NCBI GenBank assembly: GCA_921293015.1
Contig: OV121082.1
Span: 50,612,971 to 50,676,970, forward strand
Direction of reading: 5' to 3'
Origin: Phorcus lineatus
Lineage: Eukaryota; Mollusca; Gastropoda; Trochida; Trochidae
DNA: 64,000 bases
Shown here: piece after piece, positions 25,801-40,800 of the stretch
How the letters are laid out: each line of letters begins with the position of its first letter
How positions within the stretch are numbered: the first letter of the stretch is position 1
Notes under the pieces: generated by a model
Seen by the model: the letters and a program-made list of their open reading frames with translations, nothing else
Database searches by the model: none
What the model was told of the DNA's origin: nothing
Program-made: the position numbers and the translations under genes

Positions 25801-28800
25801 TTGTGAGAGAAGACTAATAGATACTGAGACATATTAATCGTTGTCAAAAATGAATTGAGATCAACGGAGGTTGATCCTCCGTCATCAGATAAACATTATT
25901 TTTACCTGTAATTAGTGTAGATATGAGATGTATGTTTTTAGGAAAAGTAAATTGTTGCAACACATGAAGGGATATAAATCTTTTTTTTATCAACATAACC
26001 CTTCATCTGAAATTATGATGATAATGAATATCTGAAGTCAACATCTATTTTTCGTTGTTGCTGTTTTTAAAAACCATGAAATTATTTTTAAAAAATCTTA
26101 AATAGATAAAAATTAGATAAAATTATTTTGTGTAAATGATTATTTTGTTCAAATTTTATGACATTTTCAAGCAGGAAATAATTATTATGAAATACTGGAA
26201 AAAGTTTTATTTGTAATTATTTTGATATCTCGCAGCTGTGATGTTTGATATTCAAATGTATATATCTATATGAATTCTCGTTTAGTGGTGCTATCTCATT
26301 CATATTCTCTTGAGTAAACATGTACACTGGTAGAGTTGACATGTTGCTGGTCACAACACCATTGTAGACACCTGAACACTTTCATCAAAAATATTTTCTT
26401 ATTCATTTCAATATAGAAAAGAATGCAGGTGACTGCTCGTAAAAGTAATTAACACTGTTGTGATAATGAGACAAGATCAGGGATTTAACCATAATTCATT
26501 TGAAGGATAACGGACCCAAAAGGCATTAATACAGAAACTCCAATATGTCATGTGAAATATGAATGATATTGACAGTCAATTGATAATACTTCTGAATGGA
26601 TGTAGTTTGAATTGCCATTCCTATGAGCCGGTAACAGCCGCTATGGTGACATGAGAGGGATAGGAAGTTCAACTTTTTGTGGAACCCTGGGAGTGAGCGA
26701 TTGTGGTATATGACCGACACTGCATCTCTGACCCAGTCGTCAATAACTTCTTTATGTCACGCCGCTAAACTTTTGTTCAGGTGTGTTTAGAGAGTATATA
26801 AATAGCGTTTGTTGAAAGGATAATTCCTTTTTGGAGAACTTTATGCATTTCCTCAGGAAAGGTTTCATGAAAAGTAATTCAATCTTTAATTTGTCATCAG
26901 TTTAACCTTATAGAAAATTTAAAAAAATTCTTTGATGAACTATTTGTTGTTGAATAAAGTGTCATTTGATAAAAATGAAATTATTGTGATTAATGATGAG
27001 GTGATTAAATGTTTATGTAAATAAGGAACATGGAATTTGATTGGTCAATATTTTCATCCTCTTCCCGAATCCAATCAGGAATACAAAATCTGTAAAACAT
27101 TGAATAATGAGTTATCAAGGAAAACTTTTGCATTAAGTCATATTCGTTCCTGCTACCAGGTAATTTTTACCTTTGTCGTTTGCTAAAAAAGATTAGATTT
27201 TAAAATCTAATTGAGATCAGTACATTTTGCATTTTCTTATTACCTTTACTTCTCAAAATTGCTTCAAAATTGCAGTTGAAGAAAGAAAAAGGTTAGATAG
27301 GTTGGTTTGGATTTTTTTATAACTGTTAGTTGCAATTTAAAACAGCTTTTCTGCTGATTTTGACTAGAACTCTGATCACGTGTTAGAACTTAGACAATCA
27401 AATCCTGCATTCTATAGTCAGTCCACATTTGTTTGTTAGACAGCCGTTTGTGCAATCTCATTATCCTAGCTTAGCTGAGAAAAGGATTTTCAAATATTTG
27501 TTAAAACAATGGGCAGTGTTCTCTGTTAAAGTGCACATTCAGCATAATGTGACAGTTATCTCAAGTAGAACATTTTATGTTAAAATGCGGGCGGTTAAAA
27601 TGGTTATAAAATGTGTCAGATTTCAAGCTGGTTTTAGTGATCTAAATGTAACACACTTTTATTACAATGTGCTAATTATTACTAGGTATTTATAAAAATG
27701 TCCATAAAACTTGACAGTTTCAGTATTACAATGTTTCATTCTAAAGATTAAGTGTTACAATGTAACTCTTTATGATTATAACATACTAGAAGTAAAAGTT
27801 CTAATGTTACATTGCTTTAATGTTATATTAGTTGTTAAATTTAACCTTCCCTACATTGTTGCAGCAAATATGTATTACAAAATTTGAATTTTACAATGAC
27901 TATGTTACAGAAAAGATAATAAATCCAAAAAATCTTTTCAAACTTGACTTACTTTGCAGTTGTTATATTAAGCAAGCAAATTTTTTTAAATCTTTATTTT
28001 TGATATATGTCTATATTCTTTGGTTGTGACTTAGCTATTTGATGCAAATTTACAACTCTCTCTTTATCTTCCAGGTCTTCTGGCACTTGGACGTATTTCG
28101 ACGCAGTTACCGCTGCCTGACGGGTCATGTGTGTATGGGCAACTCCTGCATCTTCTGTGCTCTCAAGGTAGGACTACTTCACCTGTATACCTGAATATAT
28201 ATATAGCTAACGACCAACTTGAGTAACTCCTTAACCTAACTGTGCATTACATGGATATCATTCTAGATTTCAAGTTAGACCTGAAACTCATAACCAACAC
28301 AAAATGTTCCCCTATAGTATGCACTATATTATTCATATTCTAGATCTCAAAGTATTTTTCATTCAAATCAGATGAACTATGTAGAAATTGCACAAAGTAA
28401 CATGTAATTTTGAGACTTATCAAGTAAACATGCGAAGCATCAAAAGTTGCCAGCCATAGTAAGTCTAGTCAATTGGTATACAGATAACATCCTTGAAATG
28501 TTAATCGCTATCTGTTCAAGACAAATAACATCCTGTAAATGTTAAAAAGGCTGTTAGCTAACTCTTTAATGTAAACTTGTGCTCGGTGAAGTAGACTATT
28601 ATGAAGCTATAAAGGCCATTAATCCTGTCTAGTTTATTTCTTTCTCACTTCAGATAAATATACAAGAAGATTGTTATGCATGTGTTGTTTTTTCGTCTTT
28701 TCAAATTTTATCTTATATTTTAAAGAGGGAAAAGACTGAAAGACATAATGTATTTTATAGAATAAAATGCCAGTTGCCTAGTTAAGATCACTCAAGTTGT

Positions 28801-31800
28801 AAAGTTTTATGTCATAAATTACTATCAGTTCATTTTCAAAAATGGTAAGAAAATAAGTTTTAAGAAAGTTCCTGCTCAATAGAACTTGCTTTCGACCTAC
28901 ACATCGTTAGCGTTAATGGCAGTTTGGTACGATAAAGTGGACGTTTGTAGCTCTTTATCACTCTTCAGTAAGGAGGTAGATAAAGATGGGGAGTAAAAAG
29001 ACGCAGAAATCACATGGGAACGAGAATTTCTCCGCATCTTTAATACTGGCAGGTACACAAACCCTTTAGTCATGCACGCGTGGATACTCTCCACTTTATA
29101 TTTCAAGCCTTTGTTAGGGGACAAATGTACCCCTATACAACTTACCTGATTCAGCCATGCTTGAAAGCATTTATAGCATTGTCAATTCATTGTCAAAACG
29201 GCTTGACAATAACTATATGGTAAGGTTTAAGATTTTAAATATTTGTTGCAGGAGTTTTGAATTCTTGCTATAAATTTGAAAATAATTCTGTCCAGGTAAA
29301 GTTTGATTAAAACTGGAAAACAGTGTATTGTCTTTATAAACACCTGTTTCTGCATAATTACATGAGGCGTTTCCTATGTTCCAATTATGCATTGTTAGCT
29401 TATGAAAACATTAATCAGTTAGAAACATCATTTCTTGCAGACCCACTCAATGTTATATTATGCAGGTAACAGTAAAGCTTTTATAAAGCTGGCTTGAATA
29501 AATATACAAGTTTGTTGTACATTGTGCAAATATAACAACATATTCACTACACAGTGTGTTGTTGTAATGGTTACCAAGTATGTTTAGAAGAAAAACGTCT
29601 TTGTATCTTTTTTCCAAGATTGATTTCCTGTGACCCCATGTTTGCTTATGCCAAGTTGTAAATGGATTTTCAAGTACGTTAAAGCGACCCACTTGTCACA
29701 TTGGCGCAGGTTTACTGTCGAGTTTGAATCTATTCTTCTTTCCTCGTGCTTCGTGATTGATAAACGCTCCTGCTAAAAACGGTGAATGATTGCATGATAT
29801 TTGATCGCTTCTACCTGTAGGGGGCAGCACTTGTCTTGTAGCCAAGTAAACAAATCAATACCTAATAAGTGCTGTTGATATTGGCATTACGTAGATCGAT
29901 GTTACAAAGTGACACGCTTTGGTTCTGTCTGTAATGACAGAAGCTCTCTGCAGGAAAATACTTCACTTATGCAAAGTGTATTTTCACCTAAAGTTGTTAT
30001 GACCTTAATTTGTGAATATTTGTTGAGTTGTTTTGAAAAGTATTTGAAGGAGAATGAGTAATTACTTTAATAAAATTCTGAAAAACATTCTATTTATGAT
30101 GTTCCATTTTTGTCTCAGAAAAGAATCTGTTATCAGTTCAAAGTATTTAAAGGTTTGATTTCACTTAACTCTAAATAGTATCATTAACCTCATTGGCTCA
30201 TGTTATCTTCATAATATTTCGTATATCGAGTTCAAGTAATGAATTATTCAAAACAATATTTCTGTTTTTGAGATAATCTTTCCAACAAGAATATTTGGTC
30301 ACAAATTGCATTACGCCTATATTTATTTCAAGTTCTGAATATGGTTTCCAAAATCATCTAATGAGCCATATCATGTTTTCAAGTAGGTATGATTTTACAC
30401 TGTAAGCAAATAACACAAAATTTACAAAATATACATGAGGAAAAAACTTGCAGGATAAACTTGAAAAGTGAAACATTTCCTTTTTTCAAGAGCTGGAAAT
30501 TACAAAATTAATTGTTTACGCCTGTAATATTTCACCTTGAAAGATAATGAACACAGGGATGTGGAAAATAGGACGATGGATTTAAAAATGATTCACTTCC
30601 AAATAGTTACAGATTGTCAATTTTGAAGCACCCTATTTGTAAAGGATATAACCTTGTGAGAAATGTTTTTTTTATGAAAGACAAAAAGAATGTTTAATCA
30701 TTATTTTTCTTGGAGTTTTAATTTTGTCTAGTAAGGTGTATAGTAATAGGGAAATGAAATATATTTTTTAAAATATCAATAAGGTCTTGGTTGATATCAT
30801 TAAAACTCTTCAGTTGGTTTATTAGAGTAACATAAAACAGTTAATTTATGAACCATTTAAACTTCACCTGGTAAGGTAGACAAGAGAAGGAAACTGAAAT
30901 ATACATAGGACAGGTTGTGTTTGATTGATGTCCCTAAAATCTTCTGTCTACGGAAGTGTCGACATACACACAGTGACCTTACAACACTCGGATATGTTGT
31001 GACATTTCTTTAATTATTCAGAGAATTTCCACCATCTTGAATAGATGACATACCAAGGATTCCAAGATGTTCGATTTGCTTGTCTTATCTCTTACACCTC
31101 ACTGTGGGATGCATTGTTAATGTTTGCCATTTGTCAGTGCTGTATAGTAGAAAAGTATTATTTAATGGCCTGGGAAAATATCTGGTACTTACACACTTAC
31201 CTCAATGGAGAGGAAATGTTTTTTCTTATCTGAAATTTTGTCTGTTCTTTTAAAATAATTCAACTATTTATTGAGGAAGACATATATGTTTGACATAATA
31301 TTGATAAGATTAAAAAAAAAAATCAGTTTACTGCAGTATAACCTTGTTCAAAGGGGCTTTATAATTTAAGAACAGAACATAAACCAAAGAAACAATTAGT
31401 TTCCTCTTTCAATTACTTCCTACATTTTAATTCACAAATCATGTAGTTTGAGATGTGAAAAATGATTTTAATAAATACTTTGGCATAGACTCCCAATATA
31501 TTAGGTTAGATATTCCATATTATGTAAGATAGTGTGAATGAAATAATTTGAACTGAAGGTTTGTAATCAGGTCAGAGAATGTAAATAATCATTCTAATAA
31601 GACACATTGACTGATGAATTTTGTTCTACTTTGCAGGTGATCTTCACACAACTCCAGTACAGTGATCAGACCTCACTTCATCCCGACGCTCTGCGCAAAG
31701 CGTTAGCGGAAACTTTCGCCAACCAGCAACGTTTTCAGTTGGGTCACATGGACGATGCAGCAGAGTGCTTCGTAAGTACTGGATTTCAAAATAATGTCCA

Positions 31801-34800
31801 TGTTTTTAAAACAGTAAGAAAATCCAACTACCCATACACTAAACAACAAGTGTTCCACAACAAGACTAACAACAACTATTAAATATATAAATATCCTTTA
31901 AGTTTCTAGTGTTTTGATATGCATTTTCAAATAGTTTTGAAAAAAGGAAAGACTTGAGAATAAATAAAGATTAATCGATTTGGAGCAACTTTTTCATGTC
32001 AAAACTACACCTAATGATTGAAATAAACTTCGATAGCAGTAGAAAAAGTGTTAGTTTAAAAAATGAAGCAGAAAAAAGTATGTAAGGGAATGCAAAAAAT
32101 ACCAGTTACCAGTTGTCAAACAGTCATTCTAACCTATTTCAAACACTGCATAAAGCCAAGTGCTTGTAAGTACGGCATGTCAAAACATCGTCCATGTTTT
32201 CACTCCATTGTTACTTGACGTAAACATGAAGCTTCACCTTGTTGCCCTATTACTGGCCCATTTGTGCGTCATCGTGTTACCAGCATTGACTGAAATACTG
32301 ACCCATTTTCAACAACTTCTTTGACCTCATTGGTCAACACAATTTATTCTTAAAATTTCCGAAAAGAAATTTTTATTTGAAATTGTTAAAGGTTTTTTGC
32401 TTAACAAGTGACACTTTTTTCTCTACAATAAACAACTTTTTAATAGCTAAATGAATGAGGAATAGGTCTTTGGATTTTCAAGTTCTTTATTGTAAAAGAG
32501 CGACGTTTCGGTGTAGATGCAACAAATGATCATTATCTAAATGCCTTTCAAAGAAATTCTTAATAGCTACTTAAAAAAAAAATGATTCTATTTTACTTTT
32601 ATTGTAAAGCTGTTTGTCATTTAGCTTTAATTGTCATTATAAGAGTTGCACTTTTGAACTATAAATGACATTAACCATAAGTTATAGCAAAAGATTCTTT
32701 GATGTATGTTAATCTCATGATTATGTCCCACTAGTGTGCAGTAAATTAGAAAATGTCATAGTTGAATTATACCTTTATTTGTCTCTGGAGAACAGTTTTC
32801 CTGTTTCTTTAGGGTCAAATCAACACATCCAAATTGTTCTTTGTCACTAGTGTCATAAATCATGCTTGGTTTGCAGAAATTATTTATCAGAGATTTTGTG
32901 GCAACCCGAAACATAGCTTGATCCATAGTGAATGATAAATAATAAATGCTGACCCTAATTCGCAGAAAAACATGCATAATAAATAGTATCACGTCAACAA
33001 TGGAGGTGTTATGGTGGTTTCAATGGTGTTAGACAGTGTGTTATAGTGAGGGAAGGCGTTATAGTGAAGGGGTACCTGCTAATGACTCAATGATTATCCT
33101 GGTTGGGCCATGTTGATATAACCCAAAGGGACATTAGCACCGAACAGCAGGTTATTTAATCAGAACCTTGCACTAATTATTTATTTTGCCTCAAGTTCGT
33201 TTTGTGACTGACTGTAATTTAGAAGAACAAATATGGTCATGTAATCACAAAAGTTCACTTAATCAGTAAACCCTCATTTATTAAACATCAACATCATGTT
33301 CTGGTTGATATTATATTCTCTTTTCTTTACAAAAACATCTGTTAAAGTTACACGATCAAAACCAATTTAAGCTTACTAATTTATTTCTTATGAAAATTTG
33401 ATTACAATCTTTATTTACTGGATATCAAGTTGATCTTGAAATTGCTAAGTCAATCAGTATTTTGTATCTAGTTGTATTAGAAATTAACAACAATTATAAT
33501 GTTTGAGTAGTATCAAGTCTCTTTAAATAAACTTCATCATTGTTGATAAACAAATGTCCAATTCTCTGAGTACAGAGTTCAAAGGTAGTAGGTCATGTGA
33601 TTAATCCCCAAGGACACAATGACTCATTAGCATAACAGTCATAATGAAATGTTATCTCAAAAACGTCAAAATATTTACACAAAGTTTGTATTGTCGACTA
33701 GTTGAAAACCTCCCACATTGAGCATGTTTCATGGACAGTTGGATTGCTTGTTTACTTGGCCTTTAAAACAAATTCCAAAATGGCCGCTCTAAAAAGTTTT
33801 GCTTCACCCAGAAAGTTGGGCTTCATGTGACTCGTCATCATGGAGTATTTATCATTGCATTCCTGCTGTCAAGAGGGACTGTGGGGTGTAAATTTGCTTT
33901 TTGTCACGGTCAGATGCTGAAAGGCACGCACAATAGTATGGCAGCCAAAACTTTCACTTATTGTTCGAAATATTTGACCTGCAGTGACTGGTAGAAACAA
34001 ACTGATTAACTTGTGGGTTTGTTTACACTCCAGTTTGGGGAAACAACTTTACTGAAGTAAAATCATGCAACTATGCTGATTTAGTGAGCATGTTTTCATT
34101 TGTTCCATATTGGTCGCCAGGTTAGAGTCAAGACCAAGGCAAATTGAATTTGAATCTAATTGCACTCTGAGCTGAAAAAAAGTGATCTTGACACTTAATA
34201 GTATTGAACCTAGGAGAGCTATGGCAACAATTCTATTTTAGTATTGAAACAATCAGAAATATTGAAACAATTCTATATTTGTAAGAGTAACAATCTGACA
34301 TGTTTTCTGATCATGACCTTATAACATTCACAAATTTACAATCAAACCACTGATGTAGTGATCGTAACCTTGGCAATCAGAAGCAACAATGAATTCACTC
34401 ACACTCAACTTGTAGAGGCATTTGAGAACTGGAGAACCGCATAGTGATAAATGTTTGAGATTGCAAGTGCGACATTGACCAAGGCACAAGTGGCATAGTG
34501 AGAAATCATTGGGATGCATGTGTGTAGGATTGTCAGTGCAGGTTTCAGCATTGGTTTGTTTGTTTCCAGGAGAACATCCTCCGACGTATTCATCAGCACA
34601 TCGCAAACGACTATTGTGAGGATGAATGCACAGCGCCTCACTGTCTGCCGCACAAGAAGTTCGCCATGGCAGTCTGCGATCAGGTGTGTATCTCATTTAT
34701 GTGGGACATAGCTTCATTTTGAAGATTTCTTTTAACCTTTCTGTCAAACTTAGAAACATTTGGATCAGTTTAGAAGAATCAATTTTCTCTTTAAAGCTAT

Positions 34801-37800
34801 ATAATGAATGCTCAAACGAAATTGATAACTTCAACTTTTTTAAAACATTGTAAAATATTTTACCTTTATAACTTTTATTATTACTTTTTAAAAGCAACCA
34901 TTGTTCTGTTATATTATGAACAATGTATTCTCCAAAATTAGAAAATTTAAATCTGCTAAATGAATTTCAATTGTGTTCTAAGCTTTATATAGGAAATAGG
35001 GAAAACAATATTCATGTTATTTGCTATTAAACTTCTGGAAAGGGATATTACCATGGAATTAACATGAGATAGATTCTATTTACCTGAAAGTGACAGTCAC
35101 TATTTTTAATGCATAAATCCTTGACACACCTGTCACACCGACCAGGTAAGCTCGTCAATACCTGTCAGGTGAGCCCGCAGGCTAATCAGTGCAGGGAGAT
35201 TGAACTCGACTTTTACTCTGTAATCTATATTGATCACCTGATAATTGATTTCTGGTTCTGTTGAACATAAAGTTCAGTTATCATTGACTTGAAATCATAT
35301 ACTTCACTTCATGCTCATGTATCTTTATTGACTAAGGCATTGATTAATTTATATAAATGAAGAAAATTTTTTATTATTGTAAACACTGTTATTCGCCTGA
35401 TAATTTATTCCTGGTTCTACAAGACTAAATATAATTTATTAACGTGATATTAACTTTGGTAGATGATTGAATACATGTTTTTTAATTAAAGGGGATAACT
35501 AATTGACCTGCATTTTTAATGAAACATTAATGATTATCATTTGTGCTTGTAGACAGGATGAAAATCATTGTAAAAAAGAAGATAAATAGTTTCAAGTTTT
35601 TGACAAATGTAATTTAGTGTTAAATAATGTGATACAGGATAATATAATGTTAAGCGTGAAAGATGAGGGAAGAATGAGTTATTACCTGGATTATGAATAA
35701 ATAATGATTGTTGTTGACAAAATGTTATCAATTATGGCAATCGATAAGTTTCTCTGGATGTTTGAAAGCAAAACAGCCCACTAATGGTGATATATCAATG
35801 ACGTTGATTGCAACCAAATATTTTTCTTTTTGAAATGATTTGATGTTTGTGGTATTAATCTTTTCATGAAATCAAAAGAGAAAAAATAATTATTTACCGA
35901 TCAACCATCATCATGCGTTACAAATCTGTGATTTTCAAATCAAAGGAACATACATGTTTCATCCTGATAAATTGATTTGGAGGAAATTAGTATGTTTACA
36001 TGTAATCTATAATATTGATGATTTCATCTAGTTTGATAACTTCATCACCATGTAAATTATTACCGTGATATACAAGGTCATATGAAAGTGAACAATTGAT
36101 AGGTGAAGATTTTTACCAATCAGGTTGTCCCCTTAGCAGTTGAGATGATCATTTTGTGGAAATAGGTACATGTTTGTCATACCCGAGGTATTGATTATTG
36201 TATCTGGGTTAATTCAAGGTGATATGTGAGTTAATGAGAGCTGATTTTCCTTTCAGATTGTGTGTCCATGCGGTGCCAGTACCAAACCACACAACTTCCA
36301 GGAAATGGTCCATTATGTGTCAGCCAACGCGCTTGTGTAAGTATTTATCATCAAGGTTTTCAATCAACCCTTTTTTGGGCAAGTCAAACATTTATTTTTA
36401 TGGTAAATAATCAGTTTTAAAAAAAACTTTGGTATGGATTGACTGTTTGAAGCTCAGCAAAATTGTGATTGTAGTCTAAAATTTGTAAAATGTTTAAAAG
36501 AAACATTACAAGTATTAATACAAAGAGTCAAAATCAATGTGGGAAATTATTACCTTTGAAGGCTTGAAGGTATTATATTCAGAAAGGATAATCATTATAA
36601 AATAAATTTTTAAAAACAAAAATCTTACTTCTAGTGCGCAAGCCCGTGTGATGCAGAAGAGCGGAGATGTCCTTCATCCAGACAGGTTCGGTCTGCTGCT
36701 GAGGAACGCTGTTGCTATGGGTGACATCCGTGACTGTCCCGTAAGTAAAAAATCTTTATATGTTTCATAAGGCGACCAAAATAAATTTTCAGTTATGTGT
36801 CTCTATATTCTCATCTAACAAATATGATATTGGATTTTTTGATGAAATCTTTATAATTGAAATAATTACATTATTGTTGATCTTGTTTCCAGGGCAACTG
36901 TGGGAAAAGTGTTCAGATGAGAAGAACTTTAAAGAGCTGTCCTGATGTTGGTAAGTGTTGGTTTGTGAAATCGGAGCTAAAGAGGAATAACTTTGAATTC
37001 CTCCTCTTAAAGTTCATATTGTTACAAAAGCACATTCCTAAGGTACATGAAAATGATGTTTTGAAGGATTTCCATGAAATTTTGATTCTGACTCATCTGT
37101 CCACAGTGAGTGTTGGTCTTGTGTGGGACTCGGATCATCCAAGCATCGAGATGACCACGGAGGTGGCAAGGAACATCGGAACAACCATCATGCTACAGGA
37201 TGTAAGTTTGCTTGTCCATTATCACACATCATCATATTCCAGTCCATTCAATGAGCTACTAGGAATTTTTGTGAATGTAATGAAAAACTTTCACATTGTT
37301 GAATGAAAGTTTTAAGGGTGTACTTCTTCAAAGATTTGAAAATGTCCAATACCAAGACATTGCCAACTGCACCTCATGGCTGCCTCATGTTAAATCTAAT
37401 GGACACACACAATTTTGACTTCATATCAAGACTTAGGAAAGATTGCTACCTTTCCCCTTGAAAAGATATTTACAATTTATTCAACCTGGATTCTTCTTAT
37501 CCTCAGGTGTTCCATTCAGTAATGGTTGATATGCCTACCCTTCCCAAGCTGCACCTGGTGGGTGTGGTTTGTTACTATGGGAAACACTACTCCACCTTCG
37601 TGTTCCACAGCAAACTCAAGGTCTGGATTTACTTCGATGATGCAACCGTCAGAGAGGTAAGTAACCCTGGAAAACCATGTACATTTTTACTTTTAAAGAT
37701 AAAAAAAAACAGTTTCTTGATTTAAAGATTTTCAATAACCCATCTTAAAAATTCTAGGACCAAAAGGTAATTATTCCTCCTTGCATTCCAGATCGGTCCA

Positions 37801-40800
37801 AGATGGGAGCATGTTGTTGAGAAGTGTATGAGGGGCCGGTACCAGCCACTGCTCCTGCTGTATGCTAACCCAGCAGCCACACCAGTGCCTGTTGAAACTG
37901 CACCAAAGAAAAGAACCATGGCAGATGGATACTCAGTGTGTAAGTGCACTTGAAGTTTGTTTTGTGATTTATTCTAATGGTGAATCGTCAAGATCACTAT
38001 GATCTGAAGTAATTAAAAGACTTGTCTTATAGTAGTATTTCCTACAAATAAATTGAAAAAATTTGTAAGAAGTAAATCAATCAATTAAATTAGATATAAT
38101 AGCTCTGTTTTCACTTATTTTCAGCTTCCTATGAGGACAGTGACAGTGGCCTTGACCGCACCCATGAGAGCATCAAGAGTATGCCAAGTAGAAGGTCACG
38201 GACACCGAATCCGGACCAACATCAGAACATGGATCCAGGACGACGGGCTGTGACTCCTGGTCCAGAAAGTTACGATGTTCCTCGACCTGCCACAAAACCT
38301 GTCCATGGGGAACACAAACGTCAACCAAGCTTCTTGTACGCAATGTCTGGAAAACCTGAAACCAACATTGCTCAGCCAATGATGACCAGCAGAGAGAATG
38401 TTCTGTATGGAGGTCAGTGTTCTGGAGAACCAGGGAGGATGCAGGCTCATCCTGAAGAAGCTGATGACTACACCTTGTCCACCAAGGACCCCTACAGACG
38501 ACCTTCCCTCAATGGATTTGATCCCAGCAATCTGAATTTGACCCAGAGCATGGGACGAGTGGCTGATACTCAGAGAAAGGAAAGCTTCAAGAAGGGCAAG
38601 GACAAAGTGAGAACTGATGTCATTAGATGTGCAGTCCCGTCTGGTTACAAGTCTCCTTCACCTGAATATACAGTTGGTGAAGACTCTGTGAGCATCAACT
38701 CTGACATTGTCAACCCAAACCAGCACCGGGTCGTGAGACCTAAGCCTTCACAGCACACGTATGAGAACATTGAGAACATGGTTCATTCTCCTGTCCAATC
38801 AGGACTTGCAACTCTCCCAAGAAAGAAAAATGGACAACAGATGGATCAGTCTGAGCTTGAGTTGAATGCACTCAACAGGCAACATTCAATGGGCAACCTC
38901 CACACTGCAAACATAGGGCCACGGTCTCTCAATAAGAAACCGATGCCTATTCCAGTCTCCATCCCAATCCCTCCCAACATGATGCATCAGAGACAAGATT
39001 GTGTGGATGGACCAGTGAGTCGAGGTCAGACTCCAGACCAAGTCACTCACAGACCGCCTCCAGCAGTTCCTGGACATGAGAGACAGAGCTCTGGAACCAA
39101 GAGTGATATCAAGAAAACCAAAACCAAGAAGTTGGCCAAGACTGGTGAGAAGAAGAAGAGCAAGAAAAACAAGGATGAAGTCGAAGGAAAGGAGTACATT
39201 CCTCGGGCCATGGTGGAAAACATTCTAAAACACCAGGGAGTGAAGAGACAGGTCTCCTCTGTCAGCAATGCAAGTTACACAAGTGGTAGTAGCATAGAGT
39301 CTGACAGCATGATGGGCAAACTCTTGGCAGGACGCAATGGAGAAGGGAAAGCACTGAGTGTTGAAATTCCTTATGACAACATTTCCATTGGTTCATACAA
39401 GGACTCTGGATATGGCAGCAGTGATCGTAACAGCTCAAGTTCAACAGGCAGTGAAACAGTCAACCCGTACAATGTATATTTCCTCTCAAGGGGTATGATT
39501 GTCCCCAACTCCACCAACAACCATCATGCAATGTTTGACAGGTACAACAACAAGCAAAGTCCAAGTCCAGAGAATATGCAAACAAACCCCATGTCTGATG
39601 CCAGCAAACTTGCCCCAGAGCAGACAAATGGTCACCATTCAAACCAAGACCACTCTGGACAGAAGACCCTCCACGACTCAATCTATGGGCGACAGATCCT
39701 CCATCCAATTAAGGAAAGGAGTTTTGAGGACAACTTGCGATCTTCACCAGCATCCTTCTTGGAAGCCCCAAAGACGGTGGTTGAAACCCGCCGGCCTGGT
39801 CAACCTCCTCTAGCTCAGTCTGGAGTTCCAAGTCCGGCTCCTTCTCCTCCAGAACCCATCACTCACACTGTGCAGAGGGAAGGTATGTGGTTTTTTTTTT
39901 ATAAATTTCTTTCAATATTCCATACCTATAGCCAAATACAGCTTTTAAGTGATGTCAAAGCATTTTGGGTTGGCCTTTTAGCACAAGTTCTGTCTGTTTT
40001 ATGATTCTCTTCATATTACATTGAAATATATTATTATAAATTTCCTGTTTTGTTTTCAAAATTTGACAATCTCTTTGAGAGCCTATGTTTTATTGTAGGT
40101 AATGTTTTCCTTAATTGTAATTGTTCATCTTGGGTCAGCATTTGAATACTTTTGTTGATGTTGCAGCTGCTGCAGGCAATGAGAAGTTCCTGATGCTGTG
40201 TCACAAATCAGACGATTTGATGGACAACTGTGTGCTGGCTGAGACAGACGGCAAGTTGGAGGAGGCCCAGCACTATTGTGACAGTGCCGTCAGTTGTCTC
40301 CGAGAAGCCATGAACCTCAAGAACATCACACACCAGTCAATGGTACATGCACAGAGGAAACACAATGCTTGTGTACTCAAGAACCGAAGTCTGCAGCTTC
40401 GGATGTCGTCAAGAGCTGCTTCTGATCCCTCTCTCAATAACAGGTTCGTATACACTTCAAGTTTTGTTTGGGGTAAAAATAATGTCACAAAATAGTTAAT
40501 GAGGATAAAGGCTTAATTTGAATGGCAATGATGTTTCTTAAAAGTCTCCAACTCTGTATTCTAAAAAGAACATGAATTTGTAATGCATATAATAAGCAGC
40601 AAACCTCTCTTTTATATCTGTGAGCTTTGTTAATCCTTTACTCATGACTTAAAGGGATTTGCCTGACAATTCTGATGGTTAACTTCCAGACTTGGTGTAG
40701 CGAGCAGTGACTCTGATGCATCTAGTCAGGACGGCAGCAGTAGGACCAGTGGGTCAAGGGAAAGACTTGAGAGATGTGGAACTCCGTCTAAACTCCAGCC

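Larger units (their letters stand above)
13876..28074 (+). other. USP54: USP54 intron of 14.2 kb, no coding exon seen
   Basis: It separates the exon with the catalytic Cys from the rest of the USP domain. It holds a ~126-bp satellite (about 19540-20200), a C-rich and G-poor island (about 22930-24290), two X-boxes 214 bp apart (25061, 25275), a two-state hairpin (25859-25882) and E2-box clusters. The longest frames (for example 21794-22312 on the minus strand) have no recognisable domain. Confidence 0.8.

Noticed and set aside
39883..40004. Extension of the large USP54 exon to a stop at 40004
   Set aside because: Codes for hydrophobic, intron-like residues after a good GTATGT donor; treated as intron, though a retention isoform is possible.
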